DNA from: Clostridia bacterium
Lineage (GTDB): Bacteria; Bacillota; Clostridia; Oscillospirales; CAG-272
Direction: 5' to 3'
DNA: 58,483 nucleotides
Assembly: GCA_017622085.1 (NCBI GenBank)
Contig: JAGARU010000012.1
Coordinates: 1 to 58,483, forward strand
This document shows positions 17,617-26,122 of the stretch, in pieces. Made by a program: the position numbers and the translations under genes. The notes beneath the pieces are model-generated. The model saw only the letters and a program-made list of their open reading frames with translations, was not told the DNA's origin and searched no databases. Each line of letters begins with the position of its first letter. Within the stretch, counting starts at the first letter, position 1.

Positions 17617-18549
17617 GTGATCGCAAAAAAATTGAAACCCGGCGATGAAATTCGGGTTGTTGCACCGTCCAGAAGTCAAGCTGTAGTTTGGGAGCGCGCG
17701 CATCATCATGCGATGCAATTCTGGCAGGATTCTGGATTTATTCTTACCTTTTCTAAAAATTGTCGAGAGCTTGACCAATACCAATCGTCGAGTATCGCTT
17801 CAAGAGTAGAGGATCTGCACGAGGCGTTTCAGGATTCCAATGTAAAGATGATCATCACCAGTATCGGTGGCTTTAACGCCAACCAATTGCTTCCGCACCT
17901 TGACTATGACTTGATTGCCAAAAATCCGAAAATCTTTTGTGGCTATTCGGATATCACGGTCCTTCAAAATGCCATATATGCGAAAACCGGTCTCGTAACG
18001 TATAGCGGCCCTCACTATTCTACGTTTGGATTTGACGGGGAGCAGGAGTATACGAGGAAAGCATTTTTGGATTGCTTCACGAAGGAGACTGCGCTTAACA
18101 TTCAACCGTCTAAAACTGCAGGCCGATATTACGTCTTGCAAGAAGGCTCCTGTGAAGGAGCTGTGATTGGCGGAAACCTTTGCACGGTTAATCTGTTACA
18201 AGGCACACCCTATATGCCCGACATTCGCGACAAAGTGCTGTTTCTTGAAGATGACAACATTATGGGTGAGTATTTTGCCTATGAGTTTGATCGGAATTTG
18301 CAATCATTGCTACAGATGGAGGGTGCGGACTCTGTCAAAGGCATTGTGTTCGGACGCTTTGACGAGAGTTGCGGTATGACATTGAATCGTATCAACGATA
18401 TTGTCCGAGATAAAGTGCCCTCTCATATTCCGGTAATATTTGGCGTGGATTTTGGACATATATTTCCAATCCTCACATTTCCGATTGGCGGAACCGTTAA
18501 AATAGATGCAAATAAAAACGGGGTAGATATTCAGTTTATTTCTCACTAA
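17617..18549 (+). CDS. S66-family LD-carboxypeptidase / MccF-like peptidase
   Basis: 310 residues. The S66 fold is shown by the N-terminal KPGDEIRVVAPS, the nucleophilic serine in FCGYSDIT, an acidic block near VLFLEDD and the catalytic histidine region DFGHIFPILTFPIG. Family members trim tetrapeptides of peptidoglycan during recycling, or, as MccF-like enzymes, inactivate peptidyl-nucleotide antibiotics such as microcin C. The long form of the helical segments and lack of a signal peptide suit a cytoplasmic enzyme. GTG start at 17617 with a perfect AAGGAGGT six bases upstream. The gene is distinctly more AT-rich than the arg and ilvE genes around it, suggesting separate origin. Which of the two roles applies is undecided. 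Confidence 0.85.
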   Translation: MIAKKLKPGDEIRVVAPSRSQAVVWERAHHHAMQFWQDSGFILTFSKNCRELDQYQSSSIASRVEDLHEAFQDSNVKMIITSIGGFNANQLLPHLDYDLIAKNPKIFCGYSDITVLQNAIYAKTGLVTYSGPHYSTFGFDGEQEYTRKAFLDCFTKETALNIQPSKTAGRYYVLQEGSCEGAVIGGNLCTVNLLQGTPYMPDIRDKVLFLEDDNIMGEYFAYEFDRNLQSLLQMEGADSVKGIVFGRFDESCGMTLNRINDIVRDKVPSHIPVIFGVDFGHIFPILTFPIGGTVKIDANKNGVDIQFISH

Positions 18550-18567
18550 AAAGCATCGCTTTATCAA

Positions 18568-18618
18568 AAAACAAGTCCCGACTAAAAGATGACGTGTATC
18601 TTTGTCGAGACTTGTTTT
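18568..18618 (+). terminator. Long imperfect hairpin terminator after the S66 gene
   Basis: AAAACAAGTC (18568-18577) pairs with GACTTGTTTT (18609-18618). Inside it CGAC/GTCG and AAAGAT/ATCTTT continue the stem. A T-rich run follows. Confidence 0.8.
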
Positions 18619-18639
18619 ATTATTCTTTTCTTTAGGGGG

Positions 18640-18677
18640 GCGGGGGACCTTTCTTTTTAGAAAGAAAGGTCCCCCGC
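18640..18677. repeat. Perfect 17-bp inverted repeat, probable dispersed intergenic hairpin
   Basis: 18640-18656 is exactly complementary to 18661-18677 around a TTAG loop. The stem is made of a G-run, ACC and a T-rich block. There is no adjacent T-run on either strand. It lies between the convergent S66 and ilvE genes, 20 bases beyond the ilvE stop, and could serve as its terminator. Confidence 0.75.
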
Positions 18678-18696
18678 AATATAACGTTTATTTATC

Positions 18697-19725
18697 TTAC
18701 GCTTCGATCTCGCAGATCCAGCCTTCGGGTGCCTCAATAGTACCCATCTGAATTCCGCGAAGAGTGTCGTACAGCTTCTTAGTGGTCTTACCCATGTCCG
18801 TCATACCGGAGGGGAAGCAGATCTCACGGCCGTGGTCAACGATCTTGCCAACGGGGGAGATTACGGCTGCCGTGCCGCAAAGGCCGCACTCAGCAAACTG
18901 ATCGATCTCATCCAGACGAATGGGACGCTCTTCTGCCTCAAGACCCAGATAATCTGCCGCAACCTGCATAAGGGAGCGGCGGGTGATGGAGGGAAGGATG
19001 GTGCCGGACTTGGGGGTAAGAATCTTGTTGTCCTTGGTTACGAAGAGGATGTTTGCACCACCGGTCTCCTCAATATAGGTGCGGGAGCCGGAGTCAAGGT
19101 ATACGTTCTCGTCAAAGCCCTGCTCGTGAGCGTCAACAATGGCAAAGAGGCTCATTGCATAGTTCAGACCTGCCTTGATGTGGCCAGTTCCGTTGGGAGC
19201 TGCGCGGTCGTAGTCGCTGATGCGAAGGGTAAGGGGCTTTACGCCGCCCTTGAAGTAAGGGCCAACGGGGGTAACGAACATACGGAACTGATATTCCGTT
19301 GCAGGCTTCACACCGATAACGGCGTCGGTACCCATCATGTAAGGACGAATGTAAAGGGAAGCGCCGGAGCCGTAGGGGGGAACCCAATCGGCATTAGCCT
19401 TAACGACTGCCTTAACGGCCTCAATGAACTTGTCCTCGGGGAACACGGGCATACGGAGACGGCGGCAGGAATCGGCCATACGCTGTGCGTTCAGGTCAGG
19501 GCGGAAGCAAACGATGCGGTTGTCTGCGGTGCGGTACGCCTTCAGACCCTCAAAGCAGGTCTGTGCATACTGAAATACGCCGGCAGACTCGTGAAGGGTA
19601 ACGGTGTTATCCTCGGTCAGATATCCTTCTTCCCATGCGCCGTTCTTAAAGTTGGCAACAAATCTCTTGTCGGTTTTCTGGTAAGCAAATCCAAGATTGC
19701 CCCAGTCAATGGTTTCATTTAACAT
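18697..19725 (-). CDS. ilvE: Branched-chain amino-acid aminotransferase
   Basis: 342 residues, class IV pyridoxal-phosphate enzyme. The cofactor lysine is in GHIKAGLNYAMS. The strands YIEETGGANILFV and TAAVISPVG carry the phosphate-binding and substrate-side residues. It interconverts leucine, isoleucine and valine with their keto acids. The start at 19725 follows AGGAGG by about six bases. An upstream in-frame ATG at 19770 would add an unconserved leader and is rejected. Single-gene unit with a consensus promoter and an untranslated leader of about 80 bases in which I see no clear T-box. Confidence 0.95.
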   Translation of the reverse strand: MLNETIDWGNLGFAYQKTDKRFVANFKNGAWEEGYLTEDNTVTLHESAGVFQYAQTCFEGLKAYRTADNRIVCFRPDLNAQRMADSCRRLRMPVFPEDKFIEAVKAVVKANADWVPPYGSGASLYIRPYMMGTDAVIGVKPATEYQFRMFVTPVGPYFKGGVKPLTLRISDYDRAAPNGTGHIKAGLNYAMSLFAIVDAHEQGFDENVYLDSGSRTYIEETGGANILFVTKDNKILTPKSGTILPSITRRSLMQVAADYLGLEAEERPIRLDEIDQFAECGLCGTAAVISPVGKIVDHGREICFPSGMTDMGKTTKKLYDTLRGIQMGTIEAPEGWICEIEA

Positions 19726-19811
19726 AATATCCTCCTGAAAAAACAAAAAGCGGCGGCACCCATGGATCACAAGGGCAACCGTCCTTCTGGTTCATCCGTA
19801 ATTATGGTATG

Positions 19812-19840
19812 ATTATAGCATTGCCGGATTTTGATGTCAA
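19812..19840 (-). promoter_or_regulatory. Consensus sigma-A promoter of ilvE
   Basis: On the minus strand TTGACA (19835-19840) and TATAAT (19812-19817) are exactly 17 bp apart. Confidence 0.92.
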
Positions 19841-19904
19841 TAGAAAAAATGACAAACTTTAGTTGGATAAAGGAAAAAGAAACAGGGAAAATGCAAGGAC
19901 TCCC

Positions 19905-19934
19905 TTGAAAAGAGAAAGATATCCGTGTTATAAT
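19905..19934 (+). promoter_or_regulatory. Promoter of the GH31-pepF operon
   Basis: TTGAAA (19905-19910), 18 bp, TATAAT (19929-19934) with an extended TG one base before it. It is 52 bases before the start codon. Confidence 0.75.
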
Positions 19935-19985
19935 GAGACGAATGTGCCAAAGACGGCCAAAATTTTACAATCGACGGAGGAGTCT

Positions 19986-21965
19986 ATGTTTTCTTTCGAA
20001 AAAACGGCATTGATACGTCAGAACGCAGGTGAGCTGCTGCGAATCGAATCCTGCGGCCCGAACGCCCTTCGGGTTCGCGCCACCCGTGCCGGCGCCTTCT
20101 CGGATAAGCCCAGCGCCGTAGCCTGCGCGTCCACTCCCGCACTTTTGGTGGAAGCGGATGAAAAAAACGCCACTGTCACAAACGGAAAGCTCCGCGCTGT
20201 CATGGAAGGCGACCACGGCAAGCTCTCCTTCTATTGCGGCGACCGCCTCCTCCTGTCCGAAAAGCTGCAGGCACATCCCTTGAAAATCTTTGCACGAGAG
20301 TTTAAAGACCGCCCCGAGCCCGGAAAATATAAAATCACCGCTCGCTTTGATGCTCAGCCCGGCGAAAAAATCTTTGGTATGGGTCAGTATCAGCAGCCCC
20401 AGCTGAATCTGAAGGGAAGCACCCTGGAGCTTGCCCACCGCAACTCTCAGGCCAGCGTGCCCTTTCTGATCTCCGACCGCGGCTACGGCTTCCTTTGGAA
20501 CCTTCCTGCCATCGGCGAGGTCAGCTTTGCGGAGAACGTCACCAAATGGACCGCCGAAATGGCCGATTCCATCGACTATGTGGTCATCGCCGGCGATACC
20601 CCTGCGGAAATTTTGGAAGCCTATATGGATTTGACGGGCAAGCCCCCCATGATGCCGGAATACGCCATGGGCTTCTGGCAGTCCAAGCTTCGTTATCGCA
20701 CCCGTGAGGAGTTGATGGGCGTAGCCCGCGAGTATAAGCGTCGCGGCATTCCCCTCAGCGTCATCGTTTGCGACTTCTTCCATTGGCCGCATCAAGGCGA
20801 TTTCCGCTTTGACGAGGACTATTTCCCCGATCCCGACGGCATGATCCGCGAGCTGAAGGAAATGGGCGTGGAGCTTATGGTTTCCATCTGGCCCACCGTT
20901 CAGAACGACAGTGAAAATTACGCGGAAATGAAGGAGCGCGGCTACCTGATATCCGATCACCGGGATAACGGCCCCCACGCCAGCTGTTATTTCGATGCCA
21001 CCTTCTACGATACCACCAACCCCGGCGCACGGGAATTTGTGTGGAATACCTGCAAGGCCAATTACTATGACAAGGGCATCCGTGTTTTCTGGCTGGACGA
21101 GGCGGAGCCCGAATATAAGCAATACGATTTTGATAACCATCAATACTATCTTGGCGACTGTCTGGAGGTCGGCAATTACTATCCGGTTACCTACGCGCAG
21201 AACTTTTATGAGGGTATGCAAGGGGAAGGGCAGGAGAACATCCTCAACCTGATCCGCTGTGCCTGGGCAGGCAGCCAGAAATACGGCACCTTGGTATGGT
21301 CGGGCGACATTATGCCCACCTTTGAATCCCTGCGTTGCCAGGTCAGTGCCGGTCTTAATATGGCCATGGCCGGAATTCCGTGGTGGACCACGGACATCGG
21401 CGGCTTCGACGGCGGCAAGCCGGAGAGCGAGGAGTATCGGGAGCTGATGGTTCGTTGGTTTGAGTACGCCACCTTCTGTCCCGTGCTCCGTATGCACGGC
21501 TGGCGCGAGCCCGCGCTGGATCCCCTCAGCCCCACGGGCGGCGGCGCTTGCTTCTCCGGTAGTGATAACGAGCTTTGGAGCTACGGCGAGACCGCGTATG
21601 AGATCATGAAGGACCATATCTTCCTCCGTGAGCGCATGCGTCCCTATATCCGAACGGTCATGGAAGCCGCCCACCAAAAGGGAACACCTCCCATGCGGCC
21701 TCTGTTTTACGCATATCCCGAGGATGCCCGTGCTTGGGAGATCGATGACGAATATCTGTTCGGCGACGATCTTCTCATTGCCCCCGTCCTGACCCTCGGC
21801 GCACGGTCCCGCCGCGTATATCTGCCCGCCGGCACATGGACGGATGCCTACACCGGCCGCCGGTATGAGGGTAACACCACCCTCGAGGCCGACGCCCCCC
21901 TCGATCGTATCCCCGTTTTCATCCGCGAGGGTGCAACCATCCCTCAAGAACTATTTAAAATTTAA
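19986..21965 (+). CDS. Glycoside hydrolase family 31 (alpha-glucosidase or alpha-xylosidase type)
   Basis: 659 residues. After an N-terminal beta-sandwich with the GH31 motif KIFGMGQYQQ, the barrel holds the nucleophile aspartate in VFWLDEAEPE and the acid/base aspartate in WSGDIMPTF. GIPWWTTDIGGFDG and FCPVLRMHGWREP are family blocks near the active site. A C-terminal beta domain follows. Retaining enzymes of this family release alpha-linked glucose or xylose. No signal peptide is present, so it acts on imported oligosaccharides. The ATG at 19986 has GGAGG five bases before it. A longer in-frame start at 19863 precedes the promoter and is rejected. Exact specificity is not decided. Confidence 0.92.
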   Translation: MFSFEKTALIRQNAGELLRIESCGPNALRVRATRAGAFSDKPSAVACASTPALLVEADEKNATVTNGKLRAVMEGDHGKLSFYCGDRLLLSEKLQAHPLKIFAREFKDRPEPGKYKITARFDAQPGEKIFGMGQYQQPQLNLKGSTLELAHRNSQASVPFLISDRGYGFLWNLPAIGEVSFAENVTKWTAEMADSIDYVVIAGDTPAEILEAYMDLTGKPPMMPEYAMGFWQSKLRYRTREELMGVAREYKRRGIPLSVIVCDFFHWPHQGDFRFDEDYFPDPDGMIRELKEMGVELMVSIWPTVQNDSENYAEMKERGYLISDHRDNGPHASCYFDATFYDTTNPGAREFVWNTCKANYYDKGIRVFWLDEAEPEYKQYDFDNHQYYLGDCLEVGNYYPVTYAQNFYEGMQGEGQENILNLIRCAWAGSQKYGTLVWSGDIMPTFESLRCQVSAGLNMAMAGIPWWTTDIGGFDGGKPESEEYRELMVRWFEYATFCPVLRMHGWREPALDPLSPTGGGACFSGSDNELWSYGETAYEIMKDHIFLRERMRPYIRTVMEAAHQKGTPPMRPLFYAYPEDARAWEIDDEYLFGDDLLIAPVLTLGARSRRVYLPAGTWTDAYTGRRYEGNTTLEADAPLDRIPVFIREGATIPQELFKI

Positions 21966-21977
21966 GGAGATAGAATC

Positions 21978-23753
21978 ATGGCAAAAGAAAGACAGGACGT
22001 TCCTGCTAACCGCAAATGGCGGCTGGAGGACATTTTTGAAACGCAGGAGGAATGGGAAAAGGTCTACACAGAGGTAGAAACCAAGCTGGACTTTTCCGAG
22101 TACGCCGGCAAGCTGAACACCGTTGAGACCGTTTATGAGTGCATGGAAAAGCTCAATGCCCTCATGATCGACATCAACCGCTTGGCCGTATACGCCTTCA
22201 TGCGCCGCGACGAGGATACCCGCCGCTCCGATGCAATGGCACTCCTCGCCCGTATGAACACCCTGGAAATGAAGCTTTCCGGCAACATTTCCTACATGAT
22301 TCCCGAAATCAGCGCCCTTCCCACCGAGACCCTTGAGGCCTTCTCCAAGGACGAGCGTCTGAAGGATTACGACTATACCATCCGCCGCATCATCGACAAA
22401 AAGCCCCACGTTCTCTCCAGCGAGATCGAGGGACTCCTCTCTCAGGAGAGCAAGGTCTTCGGCGGTTACCAGCAGGTATTCTCCATGCTGGATAACGCGG
22501 ATTTCCCCGTGCCTACCATTACCGTTGGCGGCGAGAAATACCGCCTCACCCACGGCACCTACGGCGTGTGCCTCAACTCGCCCGACCGCCGCGTGCGCAA
22601 GGCCGCCTTCCAGGCTTACTACAAGGCGTACATCGGTCTGATCAATACTATCACCGCCGCCTTCTCCGGTAACATCGAGAAGGACGTGTTCATTTCCCGC
22701 GCCAGAAAGTACAACAGCTGTCTTGAGATGGCCATGAAGAACGAGGACGTGGATATCAAGGTTTACGAAAACCTCCTTAAGAGCGTAAACAAGGCCCTCC
22801 CCCTTCTCCACCGCTACTTCCGCGACAAGAAGAAGCTGATGGGCGTCAAGACCATGCATATGTACGACGTTTATACCTCCGTAGTAGAGAACGCCGAGAT
22901 CCGCGTGGACTACGAGGATGCCTATAAGATCGTAAAGGAAGGCCTCAAGCCCTTGGGCGAGGAGTACGCAAAGCTCCTTGATGAGGCACACGACAACGGC
23001 TGGATCGACGTAGAGGAAACCGATGGCAAGCGTAGCGGAGCTTACAGCATCAGCGTTTACGGTCTCAAGCACCCCTACGTGCTTCTCAACTACCAGCAGA
23101 CCACCAATAACGTGTTTACCATCGCCCATGAGCTGGGTCACGCAATGCACTCCTACTATTCCTCCAAGAACCAGCCCCAGGAAAAGGCCGATTATAAGAT
23201 CTTCGTAGCCGAGGTGGCCAGCACCGTAAACGAGATCCTTCTGATCAAGCACCTCCTCCGCACCACCGAGGACGTTAAGCTGAAGAAGTACCTCCTTTCC
23301 TACTACATGGATACCTTGAAGGGCACCCTCTTCCGCCAGACCCAGTTTGCCGAGTTTGAGTACATCGCTCACGACATGGCAGAGAAGGGCATTCCGCTTA
23401 CCAAGGATTCCTTGAACGAGGCTTACCTGAACCTGAACAAGAAGTACTACGGCCGCTCCGTAGTATCCGACCCTGAAATCGCCTACGAGTGGGCAAGAAT
23501 CCCCCACCTGTACCGCGGCTTCTACGTTTATAAGTACGCTACCGGCATCATCTCCGCCGTTTCCATCGCAGAGCGCATCGAGAAGGAAGGCGCACCGGCC
23601 GTTGCCGACTACTTCCGCTTCCTGTCCTCCGGCGGCAGCGATAGCCCCGTAGAGCTCCTTAAGCTGGCCGGCGTGGATCTCACCAAGATGGATGCCTTCA
23701 ACTCCTGCATGGCTTCCTTCAAGAACGCCCTTGAGCAGTTCGAGCAGCTTTAA
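21978..23753 (+). CDS. pepF: Oligoendopeptidase F
   Basis: 591 residues of metallopeptidase family M3B. The zinc motif is AHELGHAMHSYYSS, with the third ligand in EVASTVNE about 25 residues later. The N-terminal lobe is helical, as usual. Such enzymes degrade peptides of roughly 7 to 17 residues in the cytoplasm. It begins 12 bases after the GH31 stop behind AAGGAGA and shares its promoter. A strong terminator follows. Its substrates could include peptides brought in by the importer encoded at 26-35 kb, an inference from proximity. Confidence 0.95.
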   Translation: MAKERQDVPANRKWRLEDIFETQEEWEKVYTEVETKLDFSEYAGKLNTVETVYECMEKLNALMIDINRLAVYAFMRRDEDTRRSDAMALLARMNTLEMKLSGNISYMIPEISALPTETLEAFSKDERLKDYDYTIRRIIDKKPHVLSSEIEGLLSQESKVFGGYQQVFSMLDNADFPVPTITVGGEKYRLTHGTYGVCLNSPDRRVRKAAFQAYYKAYIGLINTITAAFSGNIEKDVFISRARKYNSCLEMAMKNEDVDIKVYENLLKSVNKALPLLHRYFRDKKKLMGVKTMHMYDVYTSVVENAEIRVDYEDAYKIVKEGLKPLGEEYAKLLDEAHDNGWIDVEETDGKRSGAYSISVYGLKHPYVLLNYQQTTNNVFTIAHELGHAMHSYYSSKNQPQEKADYKIFVAEVASTVNEILLIKHLLRTTEDVKLKKYLLSYYMDTLKGTLFRQTQFAEFEYIAHDMAEKGIPLTKDSLNEAYLNLNKKYYGRSVVSDPEIAYEWARIPHLYRGFYVYKYATGIISAVSIAERIEKEGAPAVADYFRFLSSGGSDSPVELLKLAGVDLTKMDAFNSCMASFKNALEQFEQL

Positions 23754-23761
23754 TTTTATGA

Positions 23762-23805
23762 ATCAAACAAGGCAACCGCCCAAACGGACGGTTGCCTTGT
23801 TTGAT
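23762..23805 (+). terminator. Terminator after pepF
   Basis: A 17-bp perfect stem (23762-23778 with 23789-23805), with a T-rich 3' arm. Confidence 0.85.
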
Positions 23806-23825
23806 AGACGTTGCGGGAACGCCCT

Positions 23826-23899
23826 CGTCCTCGCGGGACGGAACGCGGAGCTGCCTCCGCCGGCAAAGGCGCGCCTTTGCCTCCACGCGACGGTGTCGC
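23826..23899. repeat. Cluster of four consecutive short hairpins
   Basis: Within 74 bases: CGTCC/GGACG (23826-23840), GCGGAG/CTCCGC (23845-23860), a perfect 20-bp palindrome GGCAAAGGCG/CGCCTTTGCC (23862-23881) and GCGAC/GTCGC (23887-23899). No ORF or promoter explains them. They lie between the pepF terminator and the next promoter. Confidence 0.7.
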
Positions 23900-23939
23900 A
23901 AGCACAGTTTGCCCCAAAGAGAGCCGCTCCATTCAAGTC

Positions 23940-23969
23940 TTGACAAAAAATCCGATTCGGGTGTATACT
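23940..23969 (+). promoter_or_regulatory. Promoter of the NatAB-like operon
   Basis: TTGACA (23940-23945), 18 bp, TATACT (23964-23969). Confidence 0.75.
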
Positions 23970-24000
23970 GAGTGTATTCCAAACATCAAGGAGGCACCCA

Positions 24001-24777
24001 ATGGAAGAAATTTTGCGTGTGGAACACCTGAAAAAGACGTTCCTCCTGTCGAAAAAGCAACAAAAAATTGAAAAAACCGCCGAAAAGAAAAAGATCGCCG
24101 TTAACGATCTCTCCTTTACCGCCTATCGCGGCGAGATCTTCGGCCTGTTAGGCCCCAACGGCGCCGGAAAAACCACCACCCTCCGTATGTTAGCCACTCT
24201 GATCCGTCCGGATGAGGGCGACGCCACCGTGGATGGCATCAGCGTGGTGAAAAATCCCGCCGGCGTACGGAAAAAAATCGGCTTTCTCACAAGTGAATTG
24301 AAGCTGGAGGACTACTTCACTCCGAGCTACCTCTACGATTTCTTCTCCGGCCTTCACGGCGTGCCGAACGACGTCCGCGATGCCCGCAAGAAATTCCTTT
24401 TTGAAAAATTCGGCATCGATCGCTTTGCCGAGGTCAAGGTTGCCAACCTCTCCACCGGTATGAAGCAAAAGACATCTCTTGCTATCTCGCTGGTGCACGA
24501 TCCGGAGATCATCATCTTCGATGAGCCCACTAACGGCCTCGATGTTCTCACCGCCCGTGTGGTGACGGACTTTATCCTGGATCTGAAGCGGGAAGGGAAG
24601 ACGGTCATCGTTTCCACCCACATCTTTGATCTGGTAGGCAAGATCTGCGATCGCGTCGGCGTTTTGGTCAACGGAAAAATGGTCGCCTGCGATTCGCTCT
24701 CCGCTCTTTGCGGCTCCGAGACCCTGGAGGATCGCTTCTTTGAAATCTACCGCGCAGAAATGGGGGATGCAGAATGA
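24001..24777 (+). CDS. natA: ABC transporter ATPase, NatA-like
   Basis: 258 residues. Walker A GPNGAGKTT, signature NLSTGMKQK and Walker B IIIFDEPTNG are intact, with the H-loop STHIF. An unusual lysine-rich stretch near residues 18-34 (KKQQKIEKTAEKKK) sits in the first strand region. The closest family is the NatA subunit of Na+ exporters, but related ATPases export drugs or peptides. AAGGAGG precedes the ATG. It overlaps the permease start by four bases, so the pair forms one transporter. Confidence 0.85.
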   Translation: MEEILRVEHLKKTFLLSKKQQKIEKTAEKKKIAVNDLSFTAYRGEIFGLLGPNGAGKTTTLRMLATLIRPDEGDATVDGISVVKNPAGVRKKIGFLTSELKLEDYFTPSYLYDFFSGLHGVPNDVRDARKKFLFEKFGIDRFAEVKVANLSTGMKQKTSLAISLVHDPEIIIFDEPTNGLDVLTARVVTDFILDLKREGKTVIVSTHIFDLVGKICDRVGVLVNGKMVACDSLSALCGSETLEDRFFEIYRAEMGDAE

Positions 24778-25937
24778 AAAACGTATGGATGATTATGAAA
24801 AAGGAGCTCACCCGCTTCTTCACCGATAAGCGTATGCTGATCTCTATCTTCCTCCCCGGCATCCTTATTTACGTGCTCTATACCTTTATGGGCGACGCCA
24901 TGATGGGCAATTTCATCACCGAGGATACTTATCGATACTCCGTAGCCATCACCAACCCTTCCTCTGCTGTCACCACCCTCCTTTCGGAGCTGCCCGTGGA
25001 TGCGACCGCCGTGGAGGAGAACGAATCGGCTACCGCCCTCGTGGAAAGCGGCGCCTACGACCTTCTCGTTATCTTCCCGGATGATTTTGACAGCGCCGTG
25101 GCATCCTATGTAACGGGCGAGGGAACCGCCCCTCACGTGCAAATCTACTATAACTCCGCCAGCGCCTCCTCCTCGGAGGCCTATAGCCTCATGACTGCCG
25201 TCCTCGATCACTACGAGTCTGTTCTTGCCAACAAGTTTGACGTAAACGCCGACGGCACCACCTACGACTTGGCCTCGGAGGAGAGCCTTACCACCATGCT
25301 GTTCTCCATGCTTCTGCCCCTTTTGCTTATGACCTTTATGTTCTCCGGCTGCATGGCGGTCGCTCCGGAATCCATCGCCGGTGAAAAGGAGCGGGGAACC
25401 ATCGCTACCCTCCTCGTCACTCCCGTCAAGCGTAGCCACCTGGCCATCGGAAAGATCGTCAGCCTCAGCATCATTGCTCTCAGCGGCGGCGTGGTCAGCT
25501 TCCTTGGCGTCATCCTGTCCTTGCCCAATCTGATGGGCGATATGGGAGATGTCAGCGCTACCGTCTATGGTGCGGTAGATTATCTGCTTATCCTCGCCAT
25601 CATTCTTTCCACCATCCTTGTCTTTATTTCCGGTATCTCCCTTGTCTCCGCCTTTGCCAACTCTGTCAAGGAGGCCAGCAGCTATCTGTCCGTCCTTATG
25701 ATTTTCGTTATGCTGGCCAGTCTTACTACGATGCTCGGCACCGGGGGAGGGGAGAGCCATGCTGCTTATCTGATTCCCGTTTATAACAGCGTCCTCGGCC
25801 TCAGCGGCATCTTCAGTAAAACCTATAACGCCGCCGGCATTCCCATTCTCCTCCTCTCCAATCTGGCCTACGCCGGCCTGATGATCGGTATCCTTACAAA
25901 AATGTTCGACAGTGAAAAGATTATGTTCCGTCGTTGA
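24774..25937 (+). CDS. natB: ABC-2 type permease, NatB-like
   Basis: 387 residues. One transmembrane helix near the N terminus is followed by an extracytoplasmic loop of about 150 residues (ALVESGAYDLLVIFPDDF region). Five to six helices then form the ABC2 membrane core, which includes the conserved IAGEKERGTIATLLVTPVKR segment after residue 200. This is the NatB/YhaP architecture. With the upstream ATPase it likely exports Na+ or another small substrate. Start ATG overlaps natA. Confidence 0.85.
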   Translation: MKNVWMIMKKELTRFFTDKRMLISIFLPGILIYVLYTFMGDAMMGNFITEDTYRYSVAITNPSSAVTTLLSELPVDATAVEENESATALVESGAYDLLVIFPDDFDSAVASYVTGEGTAPHVQIYYNSASASSSEAYSLMTAVLDHYESVLANKFDVNADGTTYDLASEESLTTMLFSMLLPLLLMTFMFSGCMAVAPESIAGEKERGTIATLLVTPVKRSHLAIGKIVSLSIIALSGGVVSFLGVILSLPNLMGDMGDVSATVYGAVDYLLILAIILSTILVFISGISLVSAFANSVKEASSYLSVLMIFVMLASLTTMLGTGGGESHAAYLIPVYNSVLGLSGIFSKTYNAAGIPILLLSNLAYAGLMIGILTKMFDSEKIMFRR

Positions 25938-25968
25938 AATGAATATTTATAACAAAAATGCATACCAT

Positions 25969-25991
25969 CGCAAAAAGGTGTCATTTTTGCG
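25969..25991 (+). terminator. Weak terminator after natB
   Basis: CGCAAAAA (25969-25976) pairs with TTTTTGCG (25984-25991); a T7 run comes 20 bases later. Confidence 0.45.
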
Positions 25992-26042
25992 CCAAAAGAT
26001 GAATTTTTTTCCTAAAAAAATGACGAAAATGTTGCCAGACGA

Positions 26043-26071
26043 TTGACAAACTTCTCTCAATATTATATAAT
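26043..26071 (+). promoter_or_regulatory. Consensus promoter of the peptide importer operon
   Basis: TTGACA (26043-26048) and TATAAT (26066-26071) with exactly 17 bp between. The transcript has a leader of about 45 bases. Confidence 0.92.
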
Positions 26072-26079
26072 AACACATA

Positions 26080-26094
26080 TACCGATTATCGGTA
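26080..26094 (+). promoter_or_regulatory. Perfect 15-bp palindrome at the transcription start of the importer operon
   Basis: TACCGAT-T-ATCGGTA straddles the expected +1 region just after the -10 element. Its position fits a repressor operator; a 5'-end mRNA hairpin is an alternative. Confidence 0.5.
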
Positions 26095-26122
26095 AAAATA
26101 TGAATAAGGAGAACTCCCAAAA

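Noticed and set aside
19741..19811. T-box or riboswitch in the ilvE leader
   Set aside because: The untranslated region is only about 80 bases with no terminator and no T-box motif.
19965..21947. 660-codon open frame on the strand opposite the GH31 gene
   Set aside because: It mirrors the GH31 codons exactly, has no ribosome-binding site or recognisable motif, and the GH31 active-site motifs are clear. It is a by-product of codon bias.
24774..25937. Assignment of the NatB-like permease as a lantibiotic immunity or drug exporter
   Set aside because: No bacteriocin or resistance genes are adjacent and the ABC2 loop motif suits NatB. Function is left general.
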